Assembly (NCBI GenBank): GCA_009697505.1
Contig: SHUD01000004.1
Span: 1-64,000 of the forward strand
Length of the DNA: 64,000 bases
Direction: 5' to 3'
From: Bryobacterales bacterium
Lineage (GTDB): Bacteria; Acidobacteriota; Terriglobia; Bryobacterales; Bryobacteraceae
Shown here: in pieces, positions 1 through 8,970 of the stretch
Numbering within the stretch: position 1 is the first letter of the stretch
Layout: each line of letters begins with the position of its first letter
Position numbers and translations under genes: made by a program
Notes under the pieces: generated by a model
What the model saw: the letters and a program-made list of their open reading frames with translations, nothing else
Databases searched by the model: none
What the model was told of the DNA's origin: nothing

Positions 1-227
1 CACACACGCAACTGCTCTTGCACTTCCGGTGTGAGTTTGCTGCGGGGACCGCGCGGGCCAGCCGGCGGCCGCTCCATCCGTCCCGTGTGCCGCAGAGTCG
101 CCGAGATCGTCTTGGCCCAACACACGCTCACCCGGAACCGGGCCGCCAATTCCGGGAGACTTCCGTCCCCTTGTTGGTACGCCTCCAATAACTTGCGACG
201 TAAATCATCTGAGTAGGCTTTCGCCAT
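1..227 (-). mobile_element. IS630-family transposase, N-terminal HTH part, truncated by window edge
   Basis: Minus-strand frame from CAT 225-227 reads MAKAYSDDLRRKLLEAYQQGDGSLPELAARFRVSVCWAKTISATLRHTGRMERPPAGPRGPRSKLTPEVQEQLRV, typical of the IS630 transposase N-terminus; open to the window edge. Confidence 0.8.
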
Positions 228-393
228 CTTCTCGCGCCGGACGATTCACCAGAGCAGTCTTTATTATCCATGAAAATGGTCTAGGAGGCGCGCGAAGCTC
301 AGCGCGCGCAAGCATACTTGAGCAGTATGTTGAGCACGGTGAGCGAGCGCAACGAAGTAGACGCGGCCTTATCGCGCGCCGCGGCAGAAAGTG

Positions 394-412
394 TGTGAGA
401 AATGCGGGCTAG
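394..412 (-). repeat. Copy of dispersed motif TAGCCYGCATTTCTCACA coinciding with the hpt stop codon
   Basis: tgtgagaaatgcgggctag at 394-412 matches tgtgagaaatgcaggctag at 51595-51613 in 18 of 19 positions. Confidence 0.7.
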
Positions 413-972
413 GGCTTGTCGAGTTCCAAAGCCGCTGGGTCCAGCACCGCGATGCAACCCAGGTTGCGGTACAGCTGCTGGTAGTCGAGCCCGCAGCCGA
501 CCACGAAGCGGTCTCCGATTTCGAAGCAGCGGAAATCCACCGGAACTTGCACGATGCGCCGCGAAGTGCGGTCCAGCAGCGTGCAGATGCCAAGTGACCG
601 CGGCCCGCGCCCGGCGAGCGTCTGTAAGAGATAACGCGTGGTAAAGCCGGTATCGACGATGTCTTCGATCAGCAGGATGTCTTCGTCCTGAATGGCGTCG
701 TCCAGGTCCTTGGCGATGCGCACCATTCCCGGCGTGACGCCCTGCGTGCGGCCACTGAAGCTGGAAATTGCCAGGAAGTCGATCTTCACGGGGATGCTGA
801 TGGCCCGCGCCAGCGCGGTCAGGAAGAATACGGAGCCCTTGAGGACTGCGATCAATTTCAGATCGCGCCCGGCGTACTTCGCGCTGATTTCGGCGGCGAC
901 TTCCTGGATGCGCGCTGAAACTTGTTCCTCGCTATAGAGGACGCGTTCGATGGGCGCCGGCAGGTTCGTCAT
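409..972 (-). CDS. hpt: Hypoxanthine phosphoribosyltransferase
   Basis: 187 aa; PRPP-binding motif ILLIEDIVDTGFTTRYLL and HPRT-type N-terminus. Confidence 0.93.
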   Translation of the reverse strand: MTNLPAPIERVLYSEEQVSARIQEVAAEISAKYAGRDLKLIAVLKGSVFFLTALARAISIPVKIDFLAISSFSGRTQGVTPGMVRIAKDLDDAIQDEDILLIEDIVDTGFTTRYLLQTLAGRGPRSLGICTLLDRTSRRIVQVPVDFRCFEIGDRFVVGCGLDYQQLYRNLGCIAVLDPAALELDKP

Positions 973-1919
973 CAGACCGCCATATTCAGACTGTACTTGG
1001 ACACCAGATCCTGGAAATCTTTTTGATAGAACACCTGAATATTGATGTGCGGGTAGATGGCGCGCAACAGCTTCACCTTGCGATTCTTCTTGGTCACCAG
1101 CGACTGCTTCATGGTGGTGAGCTCCACGTAGAGATCGGACTGCGGCAGGTAAAAGTCAGGCGTGAACGCCTCGGTCACCTCTCCCTTCTTGTTCCACTGT
1201 AGGGAAAAGGTGCGCGGTTCGTACTCCCACTCGATCCGGTAGAAATCCAGGAGGTTGGCGAACATTTTTTCGCTGGGGTGGCCGAAAGGAGCGCGCGCGG
1301 TTTCCGGGTCCACCACCCGCGCCGTGGGAACGATCGCGCGCCGCGCCAGTTGGAGCCGCGCCTCAAACAGCAGTTCATCCACCGCGGCTGCCGGCAGCAG
1401 GCCCTGGTGCTCCAGACGCTTGGCCGCGGCGGCGGCCAGGATATCGGTGGCCTCAGCCACGTCCAAATGCGCGAGATTCAGGGTTAGATCCCACGCCGTG
1501 GCGGAGGGTGAAATCTTGCCGAAACGCGCCTTGCGCAGGCGCTTTTGCGCGTGGTCCAAATCCTGAAGGCACGCGGCGGCTGCAGCCTTTTCGAACCTCC
1601 GGTCCAGCATGAGATTGCCCGCGCGCCGCGCGGGGGGCGCCTCCACGCGAACGCGGAACCCCCCCGGGATATTGCGGAAGAGTTCTTCGGCGCCATCCAC
1701 GGCAACGGCCAAGTGATGATCTGTGCTAAGGGGAGCGAGCACGGAGATGGCAGCGGAGCCCCAGGCCCGCGCCGGAATCGCTACGTCGCCGAATTCCTGG
1801 GCGATCCCTTGGGCGAGGCGCGATTCCGTGACCAGTTGGAAGCCCAGCAACTGCGCGGCGCCGCGCGCCACCTCTTCCCAGCGCGAGGCGGGAGCGCCCG
1901 AAATCGTCAGCAATGCCAT
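972..1919 (-). CDS. Cytidylate-kinase-like N-terminal domain fused to a PD-(D/E)XK nuclease-like C-terminal domain
   Basis: N-terminus LLTISGAPASRWEEVARGAAQLLGF and GGFRVRVEAPPARR...LTLNLAHLDVAEAT resemble the cytidylate kinase-like family; C-terminus FTPDFYLPQSDLYVELTTMKQ resembles a D-(x)n-ExT nuclease core. Confidence 0.6.
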   Translation of the reverse strand: MALLTISGAPASRWEEVARGAAQLLGFQLVTESRLAQGIAQEFGDVAIPARAWGSAAISVLAPLSTDHHLAVAVDGAEELFRNIPGGFRVRVEAPPARRAGNLMLDRRFEKAAAAACLQDLDHAQKRLRKARFGKISPSATAWDLTLNLAHLDVAEATDILAAAAAKRLEHQGLLPAAAVDELLFEARLQLARRAIVPTARVVDPETARAPFGHPSEKMFANLLDFYRIEWEYEPRTFSLQWNKKGEVTEAFTPDFYLPQSDLYVELTTMKQSLVTKKNRKVKLLRAIYPHINIQVFYQKDFQDLVSKYSLNMAV

Positions 1920-1970
1920 CCGCTACAGTGCCTGGATATTACAGTGCAAGGATATCAGCACTGGCGGGAG

Positions 1971-2936
1971 CTAGAATCCTCGTTGCGGACGGTAGCCCGG
2001 CCGGGCCTGCACGCGGTATTTCCTGCCCGCATCGGAGGTGACTTCCACCATGATCTTGCGGAAGCCCTCATTGGGATTGGGCTGCGGATAGTAGGTCACG
2101 GTATAGGAGTTGCCGAGATCCTCGCGGATGGCCTCGAAGGCCTCCACCTGTTTCTGCCAGGTCTTGGCGAAATACGATTTTCCGCCGGTGCCCGTGGAGA
2201 TCCGCTTGAAGACGTTCGAAGAGATCGGGTCCTTGGTCACTTCGTTGGTCGAAATCACGTAGATCGGGATGCCCTCGTCTTCCGCCACGGCACGCACGTC
2301 GTCGGGAGCCACCATGCTGGCGTTGTCGGGTCCGTTGGAAAATACGATCACGACCTTGCGTCCGGGCACGCGAGCCGCGTCGCGGAGGGTGAGCAACAGC
2401 GCGTTGTAGAGCGCCGAGTCGTCTCCGGCCACCGCGCTACGCAGGCCGGAAACCGCGTCATTGCGTTCCTTGGTCAGCGCCGCCGCGCGCGTCAGGTTCC
2501 GGCTATAGGTATACACCGCGACGGAATCGGCGCGGTCCAATCCCCGGATAAAATCCGCGATGGCGTCGGAGGCATACACAAAGCCCCGGTACATGTAATT
2601 GCTGGTATCGAACAATACGAAGACGTTGGTGCCCACCACGGCGTCGGGCCGGCCTTCCGTCCTCCCCTGTTCGGATACCTGCATGGGGCGCATCGACCCA
2701 TCGGGCTGAATCTCCATGGGAGGCTTGTTGCCTTCCGCGAAGCTGGCCAGCTTTTGCGGGATGCCGTCTTCGGAAATCTTGAAATCCTTCGGCTGCAGCC
2801 CGTTGATGTAGTGCCCTTTGTGGTTGGTGATGGTATAAGACAAGACCACCAGGTCCACCTTCACGCGAAATGTCGGCCGGTCCTGGGCCACCGCCAGTGC
2901 CACCAACAGGAAGATCAAAGCCAATCTGAGAAGCAC
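1971..2936 (-). CDS. VWFA-related domain protein (secreted)
   Basis: Signal peptide MLLRLALIFLLVALAVAQ; FRVKVDLVVLSYTITNHKGHYINGLQPKDFKISEDGIPQKLASF, VFVLFDTSN, acidobacterial VWFA-related type. Confidence 0.85.
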   Translation of the reverse strand: MLLRLALIFLLVALAVAQDRPTFRVKVDLVVLSYTITNHKGHYINGLQPKDFKISEDGIPQKLASFAEGNKPPMEIQPDGSMRPMQVSEQGRTEGRPDAVVGTNVFVLFDTSNYMYRGFVYASDAIADFIRGLDRADSVAVYTYSRNLTRAAALTKERNDAVSGLRSAVAGDDSALYNALLLTLRDAARVPGRKVVIVFSNGPDNASMVAPDDVRAVAEDEGIPIYVISTNEVTKDPISSNVFKRISTGTGGKSYFAKTWQKQVEAFEAIREDLGNSYTVTYYPQPNPNEGFRKIMVEVTSDAGRKYRVQARPGYRPQRGF

Positions 2937-2963
2937 AGTGTTCTCCTCCGTAAGGTCCTGGTG

Positions 2964-5900
2964 CTAATTTTGAGCCACCGTCAATTTCCGCGCCTTCTGG
3001 CGCACATCTTCTCCCACCAGGCGCAGCGCGCGCAACAACGCCGGCCAGTCTTCCAAATGCGTGGCGAAGATGCGCTCCACGGTCAGTTGCGTCCATTCCG
3101 GCACGCGCAGGTTCAACTCCGCCGGGCGCAAGTGCAGTTCGTCGGCCAGGGCCGCGTAGAACAGCAAGTTCGATTCCCAGCTCTCCGCCATGATGCGGCT
3201 GGAATATCCCATGAGCGTCGGAAAAGTGCGGAGACTTAACAACTCCGGTTGGTAGGAGGTGGACAGCGTGGGCTTGGGCGTGCCAAACGCACGCGAAATC
3301 GCGAGGGCGCTTAACTCCTGGGAGGCCGCGGCCGCCAGGGTGCGCAGTTCCCGCGCCAGGGCCGAATCGCGATCCGCGGCGGCCAGTTCCCGGGCCGCCA
3401 GGTACATCTCGGCGGGAACCACATTTTCAGAGGCGCCGCGAACATCTCCCGCAGCCAGCAACCGGTCGACCTTCTTCATGCGCGCCGGCGGCATGTAGCG
3501 ATCCATGACGGATCGCACTCTCTCGCGCACGCCTTCGTCCAGCGCGGACCGCGCCAGCAAGCTGTCGGCGTATGCCATGTTGAGGCCGATCCAATGCAGC
3601 TGGTTGGGAGTCACTTCCCACCAGCGGGGAACCACCGCGCTCACGATCATTTGCGGAACCAGATCGCCCCAGATCAGGGCTTGCTCGCGCGTCGGGATCA
3701 AGAAATTCTGCTCCGCCGCCGCCAGCGCGTAGGGCAGAGAAATCAGCGAGCCGGAGAGGCGCCCGCCCGCATTGGCCGGCCAGCCGGTGCCCATCACTTC
3801 CGTGGCCTGCCAGGTGCGTATGTGGTCGGCCGTGCCATAGAAATCGTGACCGCGCACGAACGCTGGATTGGTAAACAAGACCTGCGCGCCGGGCGGCGCG
3901 TAGTGCACATAGTTCAGACCGACCAGGGTGTCGCGCAGGACCGGCACCAGCGAGGCGCGGATATCGCGGAGTTTCTGGGGGTCCGCCCCGGCGCGTTCGA
4001 TGGCTTGCCGCAGATTCAAGCGCCGCTCGGTATCGACATGGCGGTCGGCGTAATAACCTTGGGACTGTTCCGCGCGTTCCCGCGTGCTGAGCGCCGCGCG
4101 CGGCAACTGGATTTCGGTAATGCGTCCGGCCAGCCGGTTGGCCGCCGGCACATCCAGCTTGGTGCCTCCCGCGGCGGCCTCCAGGCGGTCCGCCAGGGCG
4201 AATAAAGTATCGAGGGAGACCAGACGCTGGGCCTCGAAAACCTTGGTCATATCCTGGAGCATCTGCTGGTGAGCGTCGGAGAGCCTCGCGCTGCCGGCGG
4301 GTTTGGTGCCCGCGAGCAAGTCCATCATATGATCCTGAGCGGAGCCGCTGGTGGGAGCCCGCGCGGCGGTGAGCAAGGCCTGCACACCCTTTTGGCCGCC
4401 GTCGAAGATTTCACGCTGACCGATTTCACGCTGACCCTGGATTTTCGCGAAAGGCTGAACCATAGCGGCCAGCGTGGCGTCGGCGCTGCCGGGAGGGATG
4501 GTGTGCTGGCGGACGAAGATCTGCCAGAAACTCGCCAGCGCCTGCAGGGTTCCCGCGGCGTCGGCCCGCAAAGGGACGTCCTTAATCAGAGAAATCCCGC
4601 GCGCCGCCTCCATGTAGGCCGTGATGGTGGCGTCGCTCAGCGTGGGTACTTCGGCAAACAAGGAATACTGCGCGCCCAATTCGCGGTATTCCTTCACCAG
4701 GAGGTCGATGGTATTGGCTTCCAGCGGCTTGGTGCGATTGCGCTCCACGTCGGTCAGAGCCATGAAGATCTTCAGCGGCTCGTTTTCCGCCATTTTGCGC
4801 GACAAGCCGAACATCGCCTCCAGGACCTGTTCGGGTTCCTTCCAACCCGGAGCGGCTTTGGCCAGCAAGGGGTCCATCTTGGCGCCATTCTTGCTCGCGA
4901 ACAGATTCTTCCAGACCATAATTCCGCCGGGCAGATGGGGACGTCCGTCGGCATCCAAACGCATCCTGGTGGTCAGCAACACCAGATCCGTGTTGGCGCG
5001 GAAGACGGGACGCGCGGGGCCGGGGCTAGTCACGCGGCCGCGCATCGCCGTGTAGAAACGCTTCAGGCGTTCCGGTTCGGTGAGGTAAGCCTGCACGGGG
5101 CCGCTGATGCGGGCCAGCGAATCAAAGTACGACGCCATCCAGCCGTCGTCTTTTTCCACCAGCCGTTCATAGAACGTAGTGCCTTTGTCGGGACCCACTC
5201 CCAGCAATTCCGTCCACATTTTTTCCGCACGCGTTCCGCCGGGTACCACGGCCTTGCCATCGCGCAGTTCCAGAATGGAACCAAAGAAGTCCCAAACGTG
5301 GGCGTATACTTTTGCCTTCGCCGCCGGCAAATCTTTGTGCAGTTGATCCGCGGTATCGGGGTCGAGCGCCGACATCGCCGAATACAAGCGGCACAGAGCC
5401 GGGTCACCGATGAAGAAGTCGATAAACTCGACTGGCTTTCCCCCCGCCGGGTGCCAATAGCCGGCGCCAAACATTACGGGAATACGCGCGGGATGATAAT
5501 CCAGCGTGAACGGCCGGTTGGTGCGCAGCGCGGCTTCCAGCACGGACAGAGGGAAGCCGGAATCGATGGTCAGGAACGCCCGCGACGGATTCACCGTCTC
5601 CAGCGAGACATCCCCGCCGCAGCTTCCGCGCATCCGGTAGCCCAGGATGCGCAAGAGGTCACCCGTCTGCGTGGATTCACAGGTCTCTATCTTGAGGATC
5701 TGGTTTGGTCCCGCCAGTTTCTCGATCTCGCGCGCTTGCGTGAGGTAGCGCATGATCAGCTTCAGATATTCGGTGGGTTCCAGCGATTCGCTGGCCCGCA
5801 GCGCCGAATAGCCGTTCAGCGTGATGTTGTGGGACAGCGAGGCCATCACCTCTTCCGGCCCAACGTCAGGCGAGACCGCCGACATACGGGCAAACGAACG

Positions 5901-6356
5901 CAGGGGCCCCGGAATCTCAATGAAATCGGGATGCGCCGCGGCGCCTTGCGCGGGGAGATTTAAACCCTTGCCGCCCAGGCTGTGGAATTCTTCCAAATGC
6001 TTCTCGGCATTGAGGCGGTCTCCGGCGATGAGGTCCAGCTCGGTCAGGCGCTGGGCGATCTTGGCGCGCTCGCTGGTGCTCGCGCGGTTGCGGTTCAGAA
6101 GCTGCCGCAGTTTCTCATAGGCGGCGCGGGCCGCCGGATCGCGGTGATGATCGAGAAACCCGGCATAGGCTTCGAGCGCGAGCGGATCGTTGGGGTTCGC
6201 GTTGGCGGCACGCTGCAACTGGGTGCGCGCTTCCGCGCCTTCCCCCTTCAGCTCCAGCTCCCAGGCCCTCTTGGCCGGGTCCTGAGCCCCTAAGTTTTGG
6301 AAAGCAATCCCCGATGCCGCCATCCATCCGGCAGCCAAAAACTGTCCTAGCCGCAT
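2964..6356 (-). CDS. Large secreted protein of unknown function
   Basis: Long ORF; likely start MRLGQFLAAGWMAASGIAFQNLGAQ at 6356 (signal peptide) rather than 6422; TPR-like N-terminal segment. Confidence 0.7.
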   Translation of the reverse strand: MRLGQFLAAGWMAASGIAFQNLGAQDPAKRAWELELKGEGAEARTQLQRAANANPNDPLALEAYAGFLDHHRDPAARAAYEKLRQLLNRNRASTSERAKIAQRLTELDLIAGDRLNAEKHLEEFHSLGGKGLNLPAQGAAAHPDFIEIPGPLRSFARMSAVSPDVGPEEVMASLSHNITLNGYSALRASESLEPTEYLKLIMRYLTQAREIEKLAGPNQILKIETCESTQTGDLLRILGYRMRGSCGGDVSLETVNPSRAFLTIDSGFPLSVLEAALRTNRPFTLDYHPARIPVMFGAGYWHPAGGKPVEFIDFFIGDPALCRLYSAMSALDPDTADQLHKDLPAAKAKVYAHVWDFFGSILELRDGKAVVPGGTRAEKMWTELLGVGPDKGTTFYERLVEKDDGWMASYFDSLARISGPVQAYLTEPERLKRFYTAMRGRVTSPGPARPVFRANTDLVLLTTRMRLDADGRPHLPGGIMVWKNLFASKNGAKMDPLLAKAAPGWKEPEQVLEAMFGLSRKMAENEPLKIFMALTDVERNRTKPLEANTIDLLVKEYRELGAQYSLFAEVPTLSDATITAYMEAARGISLIKDVPLRADAAGTLQALASFWQIFVRQHTIPPGSADATLAAMVQPFAKIQGQREIGQREIFDGGQKGVQALLTAARAPTSGSAQDHMMDLLAGTKPAGSARLSDAHQQMLQDMTKVFEAQRLVSLDTLFALADRLEAAAGGTKLDVPAANRLAGRITEIQLPRAALSTRERAEQSQGYYADRHVDTERRLNLRQAIERAGADPQKLRDIRASLVPVLRDTLVGLNYVHYAPPGAQVLFTNPAFVRGHDFYGTADHIRTWQATEVMGTGWPANAGGRLSGSLISLPYALAAAEQNFLIPTREQALIWGDLVPQMIVSAVVPRWWEVTPNQLHWIGLNMAYADSLLARSALDEGVRERVRSVMDRYMPPARMKKVDRLLAAGDVRGASENVVPAEMYLAARELAAADRDSALARELRTLAAAASQELSALAISRAFGTPKPTLSTSYQPELLSLRTFPTLMGYSSRIMAESWESNLLFYAALADELHLRPAELNLRVPEWTQLTVERIFATHLEDWPALLRALRLVGEDVRQKARKLTVAQN

Positions 6357-6543
6357 CGCCCGTCTCCTTGCTACTGGCCGTGCGTTCCTGCGAACGGTGC
6401 GGTTCACCCAGTTCCCAAACATCCGCGAGCAGTCCGCTGTCTTACTGTCTGTGGCTAACTACTCTATCACTCCCCGCACCCGTTGTGTATTACACCCCAG
6501 GCACAGTTCCGGGGAGGCTACTCAGCCAACTGCTAGACTAAGA

Positions 6544-6924
6544 ATGAAGACGAACTGTTACATGATTGTTCGCATTCAACTGGGGCAGGGCCGCGGCGTC
6601 CGGAACGTTCCCGGCAAGAATCGCCATTTGGCGCTCGCCTGCGCCGCCTTGCTGGCTCCCGCTTCCTTAATGGCTTACGTGCTGGGCTTTTGGAGGCTCA
6701 GTTCGGACCTGGGAGTGACCCACGAATTTGGCTTGGCCGGTATGCTGTCCCATTGGCAGGTCTGGATCGCCGTGGGCGTAACCCTGCACATCGCGGCGTA
6801 TGTCCTCAACCGTTATGGCCGCGGCGGCGAGATGTATTTGCCGCGCGTTCTGAGGTTCCGTTTCGCGAAGCATGAGGGGGACCATCCCGGCGGCCGTTCC
6901 TCGAAGAGCGCGAAGGCTTCCTGA
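6544..6924 (+). CDS. Small membrane protein, unknown function
   Basis: MKTNCYMIV... start; hydrophobic segments ALACAALLAPASLMAYVLGF and WQVWIAVGVTLHIAAYVLN; 3' end overlaps the convergent pseudouridine synthase. Confidence 0.5.
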   Translation: MKTNCYMIVRIQLGQGRGVRNVPGKNRHLALACAALLAPASLMAYVLGFWRLSSDLGVTHEFGLAGMLSHWQVWIAVGVTLHIAAYVLNRYGRGGEMYLPRVLRFRFAKHEGDHPGGRSSKSAKAS

Positions 6925-7663
6925 GCGAGGCGAGCTCTTCCGGCGTGAGCGTCCGGTACTTGCCAATTTCCAGGTCTTTCATGCCGATCGGTCCGATGCG
7001 GGTGCGCACCAACTTCAGCACCTTGGCGCCGAGCGCCTCCACCATGCGCCGGACCTGACGGTTGCGGCCTTCGGTGATGGTGATTTCGAAGAACGTATAT
7101 TTCTCTGAATCGCGGACGCGATTGACGATGGCCGGGCGCGTGGGGCCATCGGCGAGCACGACGCCGTTGCACAATTGATCCAGTTGTTCGCCGCTCAACC
7201 GCTGGGAGGATTTCACCAGATAGGTTTTGGGCACTTTCGATTCCGGACTGGTGACGTAATCGCCGAACTCGCCATCGTTGGTCAGGATCAGCAGGCCGGT
7301 GGTGTCCTGATCCAGACGGCCGACCGGGAAAACGCGCTCACTCACGTTTTCGAGCAGATCATATATAGTGCGGCGGCCTTCGGGATCTTTATAGGTGGTG
7401 AGGTAGCCCTTGGGTTTGTAGAGCAGCAGATATTGCTTGGAGGCCGCTTGCAGCGGCCGTCCATCCACGGACACGCGGTCACGTTCGGGGTCGACCCAGA
7501 CGTCCGGAGTCTGAACTGTTTTGCCGTTGACGGTGACCCGGCCCGCGCCGATCCAACCGCGGGCTTCGCTGCGCGATCCCAGGCCGGCCTGCGAAATCAC
7601 GCGGTCCAAAGTTTTTTTAGGCGGGGTCTTATGGTGGCTGCTGTTGTCTTCCGGCTTGCGCAC
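6806..7663 (-). CDS. Pseudouridine synthase, RsuA/RluB family
   Basis: S4 domain LDRVISQAGLGSRSEARGWIGAGRVTVNG; catalytic FPVGRLDQDTTGLLILTNDG. Confidence 0.92.
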   Translation of the reverse strand: MRKPEDNSSHHKTPPKKTLDRVISQAGLGSRSEARGWIGAGRVTVNGKTVQTPDVWVDPERDRVSVDGRPLQAASKQYLLLYKPKGYLTTYKDPEGRRTIYDLLENVSERVFPVGRLDQDTTGLLILTNDGEFGDYVTSPESKVPKTYLVKSSQRLSGEQLDQLCNGVVLADGPTRPAIVNRVRDSEKYTFFEITITEGRNRQVRRMVEALGAKVLKLVRTRIGPIGMKDLEIGKYRTLTPEELASLRKPSRSSRNGRRDGPPHASRNGTSERAANTSRRRGHNG

Positions 7664-7667
7664 TCCT

Positions 7668-7673
7668 TATGAT
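7668..7673 (+). promoter_or_regulatory. -10-like hexamer TATGAT 6 nt upstream of the ftcD start
   Basis: TATGAT followed by cgtaca then TTG start; no Shine-Dalgarno. Confidence 0.4.
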
Positions 7674-7679
7674 CGTACA

Positions 7680-8555
7680 TTGATCGAATGCGTCCCCAAT
7701 TTTTCCGAAGGCCGGGATCCCGGTGTCGTCGCGGAAATCGCGCGCGCCATCGCACAGGTGGCGGGCGTGGCGCTGTTGGGTTATGAGTCCGACCACGACC
7801 ATCACCGCAGCGTAGTGACGTTCGCCGGCGAAGCGGAGGCCGTGCTCGAAGGCGCGATCCGCGGCGTGGGCAAGGCCGCCGAACTGGTGGATCTGCGGGA
7901 ACACGCGGGAGTCCACCCGCGCGTGGGCGCCGCCGACGTGGTGCCGTTCATTCCGCTCGCGGGCGCGAAGCTGGCCGATGGCGTCGCCTGCGCGCACCGG
8001 GCCGGCGCGGAGATCTGGCGCCGCTTCGGTATTCCGGTGTACTTCTACGAAGCGGCCGCGCTGCAACCCGGGCGCAAGCGTCTCGAAAAAGTGCGGCGCA
8101 TTGGGTTCGACGGAATGCCGCCGGACATTGGCGGCGTCGCCGAACATCCGGCCGCCGGGGCCGCGGTAGTGGGCGCGCGGAATTTCCTGATCGCTTACAA
8201 CATCAACCTCGCGACACCCGATGCCGCTGTCGCCAAAGCCATCGCCGTGAAGATTCGCGAGTCGACGGGCGGATTTCCGTTCGTCAAAGCGATGGGGCTG
8301 TATCTAAAGACGCCCGATTGCGCCCAGGTTTCCATGAACCTGACGAACTTCGCGGAGATCCCGCTGGATGCGCTATACGATACGGTCCGGCGCGAGGCCC
8401 AGCGTCTGGGGACTTCCATCGCCGAAAGCGAGTTGATCGGCTTCATCCCGCAAGCGGCTTATGAGAAAGCGCCCGCGTTCTTCCGGCGCGCGCGCGGCTT
8501 CGATGATTCGCGCATTATCGAGAACCGGATAGCGCAGTTGCTGCGCTCACGTTAG
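7680..8555 (+). CDS. ftcD: Glutamate formimidoyltransferase
   Basis: LIECVPNFSEGRDPGVVAEIA...HHRSVVTFAGE...HPRVGAADVVPFIPL; TTG start at 7680 places IECVPNFSEG at the N-terminus. Confidence 0.88.
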   Translation: MIECVPNFSEGRDPGVVAEIARAIAQVAGVALLGYESDHDHHRSVVTFAGEAEAVLEGAIRGVGKAAELVDLREHAGVHPRVGAADVVPFIPLAGAKLADGVACAHRAGAEIWRRFGIPVYFYEAAALQPGRKRLEKVRRIGFDGMPPDIGGVAEHPAAGAAVVGARNFLIAYNINLATPDAAVAKAIAVKIRESTGGFPFVKAMGLYLKTPDCAQVSMNLTNFAEIPLDALYDTVRREAQRLGTSIAESELIGFIPQAAYEKAPAFFRRARGFDDSRIIENRIAQLLRSR

Positions 8556-8939
8556 GGGCGGCGGATTCCCGCGCACAACGCGGTCCACTGCGCCCGCAAG
8601 TGCGGCGCCCAGGTAGGCGGGGCAGGCGAGCACGCCCATGTAAATGTACTCAAACGGCAGCAGGTTGTGATTGGTGGGATCTTCCGCGGTGTCGATCGCG
8701 ATCACGATCGACAGGCCGATCCAAGTGCCCAGTACTACGTAACCCGCGATCCTGGACCGCGATTTCGCCTCGCCCAGCGCGAGCAGAAAACCGATGAGCA
8801 GAGCCACGCCCGCAAACAGCAGATACGGCCCCGCGTGCATGCGGTTGCGTTCGGTATAGGAGAGGAAGCGGTACAGAATCGCCAGATAGGCCAGGGCTCC
8901 GGCGCACAGAGCCGCGATTTTTCGCGTTCGCGTCCGCAT
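8547..8939 (-). CDS. Membrane protein of unknown function
   Basis: 130 aa with several hydrophobic helices. Confidence 0.55.
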   Translation of the reverse strand: MRTRTRKIAALCAGALAYLAILYRFLSYTERNRMHAGPYLLFAGVALLIGFLLALGEAKSRSRIAGYVVLGTWIGLSIVIAIDTAEDPTNHNLLPFEYIYMGVLACPAYLGAALAGAVDRVVRGNPPPLT

Positions 8940-8970
8940 CCTTTACCAGGGAACAGCTAGAATCAAATCA

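Noticed and set aside
1545-3239. 564-aa plus-strand ORF
   Set aside because: Shadow ORF antisense to the nuclease-fusion, VWFA and large secreted genes; composition typical of high-GC antisense frames
4269-5963. 564-aa plus-strand ORF
   Set aside because: Shadow ORF entirely antisense to the large secreted protein
7612-7618. T7/A7 run near the start of the pseudouridine synthase as a phase-variable tract
   Set aside because: A7 runs encoding Lys-Lys are common and short; no supporting evidence
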